NCBI GenBank assembly: GCA_963921215.1
Contig: OY992521.1
Location: 18,075,306 to 18,139,305, forward strand
Direction of reading: 5' to 3'
DNA: 64,000 nt
From: Scoparia ambigualis
Taxonomy: Eukaryota > Arthropoda > Insecta > Lepidoptera > Crambidae
Shown: positions 1 to 10,488 of the stretch, piece after piece
Layout: every line of letters starts with the position of its first letter
How positions within the stretch are numbered: the stretch's first letter is position 1
Position numbers and translations under genes: made by a program
Notes under the pieces: model-generated
Told to the model about the DNA's origin: nothing
Databases searched by the model: none
What the model saw: only the letters and a program-made list of their open reading frames with translations

Positions 1-587
1 ACTTGAAGTACAAAATTGAAAAAATTAACACTTCATATTTTTATTCCATTTTAGAATTAATTGGATTTCCGCAAAGTAACGCCTGATCCCATTAAACACT
101 TGAAGAAGTTTATTTCTAAATAGGGTAAGCAGTACAATGATTGGCCATCTAAGGAGAACATTGACTTTGAACATTTCTCCTTTTGAATTAAGGTCCAGAA
201 TCGTTACACGTGGGCTGTTATTTTGATCAGTAAGAAACTGAGAATTTGTTGTATTATACGTTAGTGACGTGCAGGGCTTTATCGAGCTTTCGTAAATATT
301 ATGTAGTTAAAAAAGTACCTATCTCATACATAGTATAGGCAACAGCATATCAAGTCATCAAAACTGACTAAGGTAAGTAGGTAGATTTCTCAATTGATAT
401 TGAGCTCTGAACGTTGGATTTGAGTTGAAAATCCATCTAAAAAATTTACATTTTGGGGAAGTCAAATGCACTGTTGCTTGTACAACATTATTACAAAGTA
501 CCTATTCGATAAGACATTTAGCAATAGTGTGAAGTAAAATATTACGCAAAAAAACCTCAGTACCTACCAAGGTTGCATTTATATAGA
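1..587. other. Non-coding flank, no gene seen
   Basis: AT-rich sequence with no open frame of note on either strand and no repeat that I could pair elsewhere in the window. Confidence 0.5.
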
Positions 588-798
588 TTACTAGCTGACC
601 CATGCCTACTTCGCTGGGCGTCGAACAATTTAAAATATTATTTATCACAATCAAATAATGCCTATGTCACTCAGAATTAATGTAGCTTTCTACTCGTAAA
701 AGAATTTTTAAAATCGGTTCTGTAGTTCCCGATATTACTTCATACAAACAAAGTCACAAACTTACAAACCTCTTTATAATATTAGTAGGTATAGATTT
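588..798 (+). repeat. Old dispersed repeat remnant
   Basis: The stretch opens with an ACTAGCTGACCC motif and closes near a TTATAATATTAGTA motif, a combination I recognise as the ends of a repeat common in arthropod genomes. The family assignment is from memory; there is no second copy in this window to confirm it. Confidence 0.4.
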
Positions 799-1081
799 AA
801 TATCGACCTCGGTACATCACTAAGAAATTTAAGATCTCTTTGTATAATTATTGGCATAGGTATACTATAATAATTGGCATGGCCATTAACGTAAAATGTA
901 CAATGATTGACCTGCCAAAATTTAGTTATTGCGAACCTATGACATTCTGAATAAAACTATTTTAAAAAGGAATTGACAATAACGTTAATTATAACTTTTA
1001 AAAAGAGTGTTTCATTTGAAGCACTGATTACAATCATTGGCACCGATGCTATTAATCATTAATCTTCCATACAAACCAGTG

Positions 1082-1085
1082 GTAC
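1082..1085. repeat. Target-site duplication GTAC, left copy
   Basis: GTAC lies directly outside the left LTR, and the same four bases lie directly outside the right LTR at 5275-5278. This confirms integration as a complete LTR-bounded unit. Confidence 0.8.
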
Positions 1086-1344
1086 TGTGGAACTCGTAAA
1101 GGTTGGGGGGCGTTTGTTTTAATAACAACAACCTTTATTTAGTATACGAGTTCATTTATTGTATACTTTTATACACATTTACAATTACATATTTACAATA
1201 TAAAAATAACATGGTCAAGTCTACCCATGTTGGCACTTCAGATCGTTCTCTCCAATTCCCGGTTTGACATCTTTCAAATTACGTTTTTAATAAATTACTA
1301 TAAAGTAAAACCCGCCAGCGCCCTAACATGGTATAAACTCTACA
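1086..1344 (-). repeat. 3' LTR of the gag-protease element
   Basis: It matches 5016-5274 over its whole 259 bp with two differences (C/G near 1126 and C/A near 1313). It begins TGTGG and ends TACA on the plus strand. Confidence 0.93.
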
Positions 1345-1354
1345 TTCCTCCCGA
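1345..1354 (-). promoter_or_regulatory. Polypurine tract candidate
   Basis: On the element's sense (minus) strand the bases touching the 3' LTR read TCGGGAGGAA, a purine-rich run in the position used to prime plus-strand DNA synthesis in LTR elements. Confidence 0.6.
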
Positions 1355-3039
1355 CCTGTGGAAAAAAAAATGTTTAAACAAAAAAATTTTTTTCCAACTT
1401 TTTTTTTACATTTCTACCCATTTCAATACATCACTATACATCCTAGCGGAAACGGGAAAAATAATACATACAAGAATGATTCAACCTAAACCCGACTTGG
1501 ATTTAGCTATTCGAAGATTTAAAATTCGAAGAACTTGGCACATATAAACCCGTCAAAACTATATACCTATTTCGAATCATCCTCCAACACTAACCAACAC
1601 GACTCATAAACATCACCCTTAACCAAAATTACATAACTAACTTTATCAATCTGCATGTTAAAATATTTAATGTTAATGCAGAGAAAAATTCAAACTCTCT
1701 AAGGGTGTGATAGTCGTTCTTAAACTAAGGCTTCATAACAAGACTCAAAGCAGATACTATCAACTTATCAATAGGATAAATTATTCTACACCATTATATT
1801 TAAAACTCTCAAGAATTCAAGAGGCTCAAGTACAAGGTAAGAAATAGAATCCCCAAAAACATGTCAACTATCCCACGTTATGACTTGATACTCAACAATA
1901 CAATATTCCCTCATAATCTATAGAATTAGGGAATTATTGATTAAACTTTAAGGCAAAAGATAATCCCTCTATTTCCAATCCATTACTTAGGTAGAACTTC
2001 TACTAAGTAATTCCGAATGCTTATGAGAATAGTCACTCTATTCTACACCAGAAATTGCTTATCGTGAGAGAAATTTACTAACTCACTACAAACTACTAAA
2101 ATAACAAACTATTAATTAACCCTGTACTACTATTACACTACTTCTATAAATCAAATAACCTACAACATCATACTCCTCCATACTACTAACTCCTTAACCC
2201 TTCATAAACTAATGCTCTAAATACTCAGCCCTTTATCTGCATACTACATACTGCTAACTCCTAAACCTTCACCAACTATGCTATAAATACTCAATCCTTT
2301 AACCCTCAGTAATAATAACAAACCGTTTACAAACCAGATACTAAACCTATATCCCATCATTTATGTGTGAAAACCCAAATCAGGGATCCATGACAAATAG
2401 CTTATTGCCTAATCATGTTACACCAAATAATAGAATTAGTCGACTAGATCTACCAATCCAATTCTACTTAACCCTTACAACTCATTACCTTTCTCAAATA
2501 CTTACTTTACCAGCATTCAACATTACAAATACGTTAACAAACCTATCTCACGCTTTTTAACAATATTTTCCTTAACATATCAAACTACATTTGTATTTGG
2601 GCCTCTTTTTCAAACATCAATTGCTCCTAAAATACGTTTTTCTCATTTCCCTCGTACATATGAAACATTAAGACACATATTAGCAAATTACAATGATAAC
2701 ATATAACTTAAAATTAACCTACTAAAGCCTTCCCTTTTTACACAAACTTATGATAATTTACAAACATACATACACAACAATGTCTACAAACACACATCAT
2801 CGTGACATGAAATGCTTTAGGCGATTTGTATGAAAAACAAACTTTACAAGCCACCAACATTAGACCTCCTATCGCTCAATGATTCTAAGTATATGCCATT
2901 GATAAAGACGTGCCAGTTTCGTACATCTGCCAGTAACTCGCCTTGGAACATAATTAAACTAAATCATTGACGTTAAAGAATACCGGTCTAACTGTTACGT
3001 AGTGCCTTCGTAAATAATCTATCATACAACCTACCTGTT
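1355..3039 (-). other. Non-coding 3' part of the gag-protease element
   Basis: Position suggests this should hold reverse transcriptase and integrase, but I see no such motif on either strand. Most of 1540-2580 is strikingly poor in G on the plus strand (several 60-base lines carry one to four G against a dozen or more C), so the element's RNA would be poor in C. Two imperfect tandem copies of a unit of about 69 bp occur near 2184-2310. The two plus-strand open frames here (1227-1547 and 2363-2560) have no recognisable motif, and one runs out of the LTR; I treat both as chance. Confidence 0.6.
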
Positions 3040-4113
3040 CTATCGAATTTTCGTTTTAGGATAACCCGTTCCTAAATCTACATTAGTTACAAAACGTTTT
3101 TCCTCCACCGGCAAGGAAAATTCACCACTATTTGGTGCCTTCAAGAAATATACGTAATCATTGTTACGCAATTTCTGAAAATCAATAAAGTCAACAATTG
3201 ATTGATGCCTGTCACTTGTTGACACATCAATGTTTTTCTTTTCCGCGCCCGGCTCGGAACTTTCTAAAACAATTGCCTGATATAGAACATTCGATGACCT
3301 ATCTGACTTTTGTTCTAACTTCAAACTTTCTAAACCAATTGTTTGACATGGAACATTCGATGACTTTCCTATCTTTTGTCTAACAAGCGAACTCGATTTT
3401 TCCGAATCCTGTCTTGCAACAATAGCGGCTTTACCTATTTCGCTCGACACATTTGGCTGAACTAAATGAATATCTCCTAACTTTTGTCTAACAATCGAAC
3501 TCGATCTTTGCGAATCCTGTCTTGCAACAAAAGCGGATTCATCTTTTTGGCTCAACACATTTTGCTGAACAGAATGAATATTTCCTAACTTTTGTCTAAC
3601 AATCGAACATCTTTCAGAGTCCTGTCTTGCAAGAAAAGCGGATTCATCTTTTTGGCCCAACACATTTGGTTGAACAAAATGAATTTTTCCTTGTGAAAAA
3701 GACACATAATTGTTATAAAAATCAATACACATTTTATTCTTTATTAAGAAATCCTGACCTAATACTACACTACATTTTAAGTCAGCTATAATTATAAATT
3801 CTTGTTTAAATAAAAAATCGCTCAAAGAAAACATTACATCGCATTTTCCAACTACTTTTAACCTACTACCATTACTCGCACTAATACATCTATTTTCTAT
3901 ATCTCTACATTTTATTCCTATCTCATCCGCGGCAACTTGACTGATGCAGGAAACCGTGGCACCTGTGTCTACAAGAGCTACACAATTTACCTCATTTGTA
4001 GAAAATACTAATAATGGCAATAACGCAGAAGAAGGTCTAACCTGTTGACTAGCTTCATACATCGCTTGCAATTTCACGTCAGATGTGTGCGCTTGCAAAA
4101 GACCAGACGACAT
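3040..4113 (-). CDS. Retropepsin-type aspartic protease ORF with internal repeats
   Basis: This 357-residue frame holds an aspartic protease: the catalytic triad D49-T50-G51 sits in ALVDTGATVS and the second conserved motif VVLGQDFL is at 117-124. It would cut the gag polyprotein. After the protease come three imperfect copies of a unit of about 36 residues (roughly 144-250), each with an IHxVQxN start, ARQDS and VRQK, then a tail that stops at 357 with no reverse transcriptase. The ATG at 4113 is probably not the real start: the frame is open upstream into the end of gag, and a -1 slip heptamer lies at 4167-4173, so expression as a gag-protease fusion is likely. The function of the repeats is unknown. 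Confidence 0.8.
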   Translation of the reverse strand: MSSGLLQAHTSDVKLQAMYEASQQVRPSSALLPLLVFSTNEVNCVALVDTGATVSCISQVAADEIGIKCRDIENRCISASNGSRLKVVGKCDVMFSLSDFLFKQEFIIIADLKCSVVLGQDFLIKNKMCIDFYNNYVSFSQGKIHFVQPNVLGQKDESAFLARQDSERCSIVRQKLGNIHSVQQNVLSQKDESAFVARQDSQRSSSIVRQKLGDIHLVQPNVSSEIGKAAIVARQDSEKSSSLVRQKIGKSSNVPCQTIGLESLKLEQKSDRSSNVLYQAIVLESSEPGAEKKNIDVSTSDRHQSIVDFIDFQKLRNNDYVYFLKAPNSGEFSLPVEEKRFVTNVDLGTGYPKTKIR

Positions 4114-4148
4114 CTTAAAAACATCACCGTCGCGACAATTGGCCTTCT

Positions 4149-4847
4149 TTATTGTTGGCGAGGTTGAAAACCCGGCTGCGACTGCGTTTTCCTAAAATTA
4201 GAACGTAAATTATAGCTATTTGAAGGTGCAGGTCCTGGTACAACGCGGCATTCATCTTGCACTTTCGTCGTCAATGGCGGACCAAATGGAGTGGGCGTAC
4301 TATGATCACCTCCCCCACCAACAAACTTATGAACGAACGCAGCAGGATTCTGCGCTAAGTTCATCTGCTCTTCACGTGCTTGTGGATACACCTTCTCCAA
4401 TTGCAAAATAACCTCCCTGAGGTCTCTTTTACACGCATAGTGAGAATATGCTAGTTTATTCTTGAAGTAAGGCTTTAATCCCTTCAAAAATTGCGTAATG
4501 AACGTGGAATCCTTGGTTATATTTGCTTTGCTAGCCAACTCCGATAAATTATAAAAATGCTCGCTCAGGCCTTTCTGGTCCTGCTTGGCATTATAAAACA
4601 ATTCGGAGTAATCACACACTTCAAATTCTTCCCTCAATTTATCCACCACTTCTTCAAAGCTTTTACATGAAGCTTTTATTGATCGGAAATAGTGAAGTGC
4701 AGACCCTTTTAAAAATGCTGGCAACAACAATAACTGATCCTCAGAGCTAGTGCACTTCTTATAAACTGCTACTGCTTGGAACTGCTCCAGAAACTCTTCC
4801 ACCGACTCATCAAAATGACCCGTAAAACAAGTGACTACGCGATCCAT
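4149..4847 (-). CDS. Gag-like capsid protein of a Ty3/gypsy-type element
   Basis: The 232-residue protein has the helical retrotransposon-gag pattern: an early FxGxFDESVEEFLEQF segment (about 8-23), then LLLLPAFLKGSALHYF (39-54) and FEEVVDKLREEF (64-75). It should form the particle that packages element RNA. No CCHC zinc knuckle is visible; the C-terminus is Gly/Pro-rich and then basic, which might bind RNA instead. The start ATG is the first in the frame and lies about 170 bp inside the 5' LTR edge. The stop codon at 4151-4149 overlaps the open -1 protease frame. The frame is intact, in keeping with a recent insertion. Confidence 0.8.
   Translation of the reverse strand: MDRVVTCFTGHFDESVEEFLEQFQAVAVYKKCTSSEDQLLLLPAFLKGSALHYFRSIKASCKSFEEVVDKLREEFEVCDYSELFYNAKQDQKGLSEHFYNLSELASKANITKDSTFITQFLKGLKPYFKNKLAYSHYACKRDLREVILQLEKVYPQAREEQMNLAQNPAAFVHKFVGGGGDHSTPTPFGPPLTTKVQDECRVVPGPAPSNSYNLRSNFRKTQSQPGFQPRQQ
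4167..4173 (-). promoter_or_regulatory. -1 frameshift heptamer between gag and protease
   Basis: On the minus strand the bases read G GGT TTT with GGT and TTT in the gag frame, which fits the X XXY YYZ rule for -1 slippage. The gag stop follows 15 nt later, and the -1 frame is open from the heptamer straight into the protease. Position, phase and sequence all agree; slippage itself is inferred. Confidence 0.7.
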
Positions 4848-5003
4848 TTTGCTTAAAAAAAATTTTCCTCTTCTTTCAGGTATAGATTATCTTAATTTCT
4901 TTTCTATTCTTCATTCTTCAACACTTAGCTTATTCACCATTCTTGTCAGTGCTTTCGTGCCACCTGAAAAACGGAAACTTTTTCGCGCACGGCCGGCTCT
5001 TGA

Positions 5004-5014
5004 CGCCTCCACCA
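5004..5014 (-). promoter_or_regulatory. Primer-binding site candidate
   Basis: One base after the 5' LTR, the minus strand reads TGGTGGAGGCG. It starts with the TGG that would pair with the CCA end of a tRNA. I could not match it to a particular tRNA. Confidence 0.4.
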
Positions 5015-5015
5015 T

Positions 5016-5274
5016 TGTGGAACTCGTAAAGGTTGGGGGGCGTTTGTTTTAATAAGAACAACCTTTATTTAGTATACGAGTTCATTTATTGTATACTTTT
5101 ATACACATTTACAATTACATATTTACAATATAAAAATAACATGGTCAAGTCTACCCATGTTGGCACTTCAGATCGTTCTCTCCAATTCCCGGTTTGACAT
5201 CTTTCAAATTACGTTTTTAATAAATTACTATAAAGTAAAACCAGCCAGCGCCCTAACATGGTATAAACTCTACA
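5016..5274 (-). repeat. 5' LTR of the gag-protease element, with promoter
   Basis: On the minus strand this LTR carries TATAAAAG (complement of 5096-5103), followed downstream by AATAAA-type poly(A) signals (complements of 5085-5090 and 5064-5069), the normal order for an LTR. It ends in CA next to the GTAC duplication. Confidence 0.9.
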
Positions 5275-5278
5275 GTAC

Positions 5279-6802
5279 TAACTTTGGCCTACCTATTTTA
5301 ACGTTATGTTGAGTCTTTTTACGCGAATTAACGTGTATAAACCATAATTCAATGGTAAATGACGTATAGAAACACATATAACGCTATTTAAATAACAAAA
5401 AAACATGTAAATATCAATTTAAAAGTACATACTTTTTGTGATTTTTATAGCAAAACACACACTTTGCTGTTGCCGCCACAAAAGTATTTTTTTCAATGTG
5501 TTTCCAGCAGTTAAATTTCAGAACTACCAATTACATTTTAGAGTGTTATCATTAAAGAAGTTTTATGTATTTATTTTTTCTTGCATCAAGGGCCACTCTC
5601 ATTAATAAATTGATTTTTCAATCGAGTGGCCAATGATTATAGGGTGGCCAAGATTACTACTGCTTACCTATTTAGCTATTTTTATTACATTGTAAAACAG
5701 CTTTTTTTAATTAAGAAAAGCGTTTCAAGTTACTAAGTAGCTACTGGATTATTTATTAGTTGCATTAATAGTATCATGCAACACTACTAGTGACAGAATA
5801 GTCCCACAAACAACGTGCATAAATCTAACTTCAACGCTTCTACGAAATCGGTCCCACTTAGAAGTTGGACGGAATACCCTGAGCGATACGTCACGAAATA
5901 GCTATAGATCGCAACGCATAAATATTCGCTGTCAGTGTACAGACGCCGGCATAAAAATCTACCACAAAATGTCAAATTTCTTGAATAAATTTTCGACTTT
6001 TTAGTTTGGATCTAAGTATCAGTAGACCTATACGTGTATCGATTTGAGTTTGACAGCTTTGGGTAGGTTGATTTATTTCGCGACCATTATATACCAGTCC
6101 TTCAGTCGTAATATAAGAGTTCATTGATTGTGCTTAAACCGATGATAATGAGTGATGATAATAATATGAATTTAATTTTTAAATGATATTCCCCCCAAAG
6201 CCTTTGAGTTAAGATGTGGGACATTACTGAGATCTCGCACGGACTTCTTGAGAGTATTTGAAAAGTGATGTTGCACTGTTATGTTTTATTTACACTCATG
6301 CACGTTTACGAACACATAACAGTAAATAATCCACCATTATTTCACATTTATATTCGACATAACACAAATTATAGAAAGTAAAACAAAACTGCAGACATGA
6401 CGCTTCACTTTCCCGCCAAGAAGTCTTGGGTAGGTTGACAGGCTGGTTGTACATAAAGCTACCGGTGAGGAGTCGAGGACGAACGCCGGGAGAAGTGGCC
6501 GAGCTGTCAAAACTTTACCCGCGCCCCCACTAAATTTACCCAGCCGAACGGAGACGAAAAGTTCCGTGAACTTATCAAAAGCTAAATTTTACAATTAACC
6601 GAGCGTGTTCACTGCACGAACTTCCATAATTTTGCATAGGTTACCGCTAGCATCTAATATAGTGAGAAATATATGGTTCCCGTTTCCTACTGAACATTTG
6701 AGGGTTGGGCCTCTAAATTAGCGTACGATTGAACTAAAAACATTGTATTCTTTTCCACACTGGCGTTTATCGAAAGTGCGCGTTTCTTAAGAGCGTTCAC
6801 GC
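5279..6802. other. Non-coding, no gene seen
   Basis: A short inverted pair GGCCACTC/GAGTGGCC occurs near 5589-5626, and the motif GGGTAGGTTGA occurs twice (near 6061 and 6428). Neither is enough to name an element. The 62-residue minus-strand frame at 5787-5975 has no recognisable content. Confidence 0.4.
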
Positions 6803-7445
6803 ATATTCAAAATTTTACAAACCAATGAGCCAATTTTGATGAAACTTTGCATGCTAAATTAAAATACACAAAGGACAATGGGCAAAAGTGGTCCAAGAGC
6901 TAAGACTAGGTCCTCTACTGATGAGACTTGTGGAAAATGAAAGTTTATACTTGTACTAAGATTCTGGCAAAAGATGATTAAAATCCGTCCCGGGATTTTT
7001 TTTATAGTCAAGTTAACCCGACTATAAATAATAAGATTTTACGTTATGTGTGGCGCATGTTTGGACATGTTTGTGCCTGCCTCAATAAGATACGGTATCT
7101 TGTTTCTTCGCCCTTAATTGCACCCCCTCCCCACCCCTCCCCGCTCCTCCAAATCCCCGTCAGGTTAACGTGACTATAGAAATAAAATTCCCGGGACGGA
7201 TTTTGATAATATTTTGCAAAAATCATGTGACAAGTATGTACTTTCATTTCCCACAAGTCGCATCAGTGGAGGATCAGTCTCACCTTGGAAAAAGTTCCAT
7301 ACATTTTTGCCCATTGTCCTTTAAATAATTTGTTAAAAACATTTTAAAAAACGTTTATTTAGCTAACTGCAGTTATCATCATGCAGTTTCATTAAAATTA
7401 TCTGATTGTTTTGTAACATTTTGAACTTGGAAGTTTGTATGGGAA
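6803..7445. repeat. Fold-back (MITE-like) element 1
   Basis: The two halves are inverted copies. For example GGACAATGGGCAAAA (near 6873) faces TTTTGCCCATTGTCC (near 7305), and a CCCGGGA block with TATAGTCA and TTAACC occurs inverted on each side of about 7040-7160. The centre has a long pyrimidine run (about 7118-7150). A related fold-back is at 54317-54672, with the same GCATGCTAAA and CTTGGAAGTTTGTATGG ends. Edges are approximate and no target duplication was identified. Confidence 0.65.
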
Positions 7446-7453
7446 ATCCGAAT

Positions 7454-8854
7454 ACGTAATAGTACATTATGATATTAGTGCGGTAAGTTGAAAATTACAG
7501 CAGAGGCGATATTGCTAGCCCGAGCCGTAGGCGAGGGCTACAAGAAAGCAGTGGCTGTAATTATCCAAGCGCACGTATGTCATACGACGTTTTATAACAT
7601 ATTTGCGAGGAAAACACATTTTCTGAAAATGACTGCGTGTTTTTGTTGCTTTTCTAGTGTATAATTTTTGGTAAGCCAACATGTATTTTTCTTTGGACTT
7701 AGGTGGTAATAGGCTGTCAATAACATTTTGTGCTTCACTTATTATTTCCCGGTGGTGTAGACTGTAAGTTTAGTTCTTCATTACTAAAACTAGACATATT
7801 TATTTTTAAACTTTCAAAGTAATTATTGAACAAGAAGCCGCTATTTGAATCGACAAAGTAAAAGTATGTGAAAGGTAGGAAGTCTTTCCATCCAATCCCT
7901 TGGGTGTCGTAAATGGCGACTAACGGATTAAAGACTGCACATACATCCTACAGCATAGAGCGGCGATGGGCTCATCAAAATAATACTATCAACCCTTTTT
8001 TTCCCCTTGGGTGTCGTAAAAGGTGACTAACGGACTAAAGACTGCACATACATCCAACAGCATAGAGCGGCGATGGGCTCATCAAAATAATACTACCAAC
8101 CCTCTCTTCCCTTCGGTGTCGTAAAAGGCGACTAACGGACTAAAGACTGCACATTCATTCAACAGCATAGAACGGCGATGGGCTCATCAAAATAATACTA
8201 CCAACCCCTTTCTTCCCTTGGGTGTCGTAAAAGGCGACTAACGGACTAAAGACTGCACATTCATTTAACAGCATAGAACGGCGATGGGCTCATCAAAATA
8301 ATACTACCAACCCGTTTCTTCCCTTCGGTGTCGTAAAAGGCGACTAACGGTCTAATGACTGCACATACATTTAACAGCATATAACGGCGATTGGCTCATC
8401 AAAATAATACTACCAACCCCTCTCTTCTCTTCGGTGTCGTAAAAGGCGACTAACGGACTAAAGACTGCACATTCATTTAACAACATAGAACGGCGATGGG
8501 CTCATCAAAATAATACTTCCAACCCCTTTCTTCCCTTCGGTGCCGTAAAAGGCGACTAACGGACTAAAAACTGCACATACATTCAACAGCTTAGAGCGGT
8601 GATGGGCTCTTCAAAATAATATAATAGGTACCAACCCCTCTCTTCTCTTAGGTGTCGTAAAAGCGACTAACGGACTAAAGGCTCACAATCTAAGCACTTG
8701 TGCAGACTGTGCAGTTGTTTCTTGCTGAAGCGTGGACTGTGTGGGCGTGGTCTGTGTTGTCCATAGATTCAAATTATTACTAATTTTACATTACCGCACT
8801 GTGCGTTATACTAATTTTACATTACCGCACTAGTGTGTCATAAGCTACATTACG
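7454..8854. mobile_element. Non-autonomous TIR element carrying satellite array 1
   Basis: An imperfect inverted repeat of about 33 bp bounds the unit: TAGTGCGGTAA ends the left copy (7454-7486) and TTACCGCACTA starts the right copy (8822-8854); each pair continues to ACGTAAT or ATTACG at the outer edge. A second TTACCGCAC lies just inside at 8791. Near the left end is a GCCCGAGCC...GGCGAGGGC palindrome. No transposase is present. Superfamily unknown. Confidence 0.55.
7890..8790 (+). repeat. 106-bp satellite array 1 (about 8 units)
   Basis: The marker GTCGT recurs at 7906, 8013, 8118, 8224, 8330, 8436, about 8542 and 8654, a spacing of 105-107 bp until the last step of 112. Units share GGCGACTAACGGACTAAAG and CGGCGATGGGCTCATC. 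The unit is made from one part of the dispersed repeat found singly at 45545-45790, and the array ends in a unique tail (about 8690-8790) that is repeated after array 2. Confidence 0.9.
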
Positions 8855-10488
8855 ATGCTGAAATCGGTGTAATAAGAGCCACTTTACGAGCAAATGTGTT
8901 ATAAACTATCTTAATATAGCATATACGTTGAGTGTAGCTATATTGCTTGATAAGTTATCCGTTTTTCACTTTTGTTGTGCCGTGTCGGCCTGTATGACAG
9001 TGCAATGGGCACGGGCAATTATTATTATTGTATTTTAGTAAGTACCTACTTATGTTTTGTTAAAACCAAAATTATAGTAATTTTTTTAATGCACGAATAT
9101 TTTTTCTTAAACTTTAGCTGCCTCGCAATCTGGTATTTTTTACAGAAGTTAAACTCAGATTTAGATGACACGAGACAAATTGACGCCGATTTTAAATAAT
9201 AGTACTTTAAAGGATACCTTACGGCACTTAAATATGTATTAATAAAAGACTCCTACTGCAGAATAATATCGTAGAGCAAATGTTATAATTCAAAATGCTA
9301 TCTTTTAATATTTTTTTTGTCGAACTCATTTTTTTCTCCGCCATTTTGCAAGCCGCGTCCTCCGAGGCACTCCGACAATGGGACCCGCGGGTGTGATCAA
9401 CCATACTTATACCTTCGTTATTAACTGCGCCTCGGCCGATGTCAAGGTCGGCTGGAGACGAATTCTACTGAAATTATCTAGTTTTTAACTTTTAGCGGTA
9501 CGCTAGAACGCCCGCGGGTGCACTTCAATACGAAAGACACACCTACCTTTGACACTTTTACTCGTATGATATTTTGTTGTAATAAGTTTTTTAATGAAAT
9601 AACTATGGTATACCTACTTACCTACAACAACAGGTTATAGGTATATCCGATCAGATAGTAATAACTATTTTTTTTTGTTGTTCGATTGTTTTTATGTATG
9701 ATGGTATTTTACGTACTTATGTATGTCTATTGTATGTGTATCCGCTATGTTTACCATTAAACAAGTTTTAATTCAGATAGCTTACTTTGGCCTGATAATT
9801 GGTGTAAAGGAAGAGTTACATAATTATTTATTAAATAGATTCACATTTGGTTTCAAGATAGTAAAACAAAAAAAAATACTATCTTTAGTGGTAATCGAGC
9901 GTTATTAACGAGAATGACAAATTGAGCGAGAACATCAAAAATTATAAGACAATTTTTCTTCAAGACTTAACTATAAGCTAGCTAAGACCTGTTAAAATAT
10001 TCAAACATTCAATATGCTATTGAAGCGTAAATCCTGGAGTCGATCGTAAAAACTGTTCCCCAGAGCGCAGAAAGTAACGCAGTTTCATTGGCGACGCGAC
10101 GTACTATTGTCCTCACACGCACTCCGAGAAAAAGACCAATTTCTGAGATTTCCGAAGGGCTTAGCTTCATTTCCTTTTATATCTCCCCAGATACTAAATT
10201 CGTTCAGCCAATAATAAAAAATCGCCGGGGACAGCCGAAATGGACTCGACGTAAAATTTACTCGCAATCCCATCCAGATTGGACATTATAACCCAACTAA
10301 AACAGCTCTCCGAAAGGCCGTCTCAACTCGATGGCAGATTATAAAACCATCCCGAACTAGATTATGCTTAGACGGACCGAAAATTTTCTACTTTTGTATT
10401 ATTGTAACTTTGTTAGTACCAGTTTTTGTTCTATTTTAGTTAGTCATCAAAGTTTCAAGACAAGTAAATAGTAGTTAGAGTTATACAA
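8855..10488. other. Non-coding, no gene seen
   Basis: Open frames at 8972-9199, 9723-9908 and around 10085-10291 (both strands) show no domain. CCCGCGGG occurs twice (near 9385 and 9511) without further pairing. A more GC-rich patch at 10020-10340 is not paired with anything else in the window. Confidence 0.4.

Larger units (their letters stand above)
1086..5274 (-). mobile_element. Ty3/gypsy-type LTR retrotransposon with gag and protease only
   Basis: Two 259-bp direct repeats (1086-1344 and 5016-5274) start TG and end CA and are flanked by the 4-bp duplication GTAC (1082-1085 and 5275-5278), which defines both ends. Read on the minus strand the order is LTR, gag (4847-4149), protease in the -1 frame (to 3040), about 1.7 kb without a coding frame, then LTR. 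No reverse transcriptase, RNase H or integrase is present. The LTRs differ at only two sites that I could find, so insertion is recent on the scale of the other elements here. With no polymerase it must be non-autonomous and would need enzymes from a related element to move. The 4-bp duplication and the gag and protease types fit Ty3/gypsy; the exact lineage is not resolved. Confidence 0.88.

Noticed and set aside
1227..1547. 106-residue plus-strand frame at the start of the LTR element
   Set aside because: It starts inside an LTR and runs through non-coding sequence with homopolymer-coded residues; no domain.
7890..8790. CRISPR-like array, because of regular spacing
   Set aside because: The whole 106-bp unit is repeated without variable spacers, in a eukaryotic transposon context; it is a satellite.
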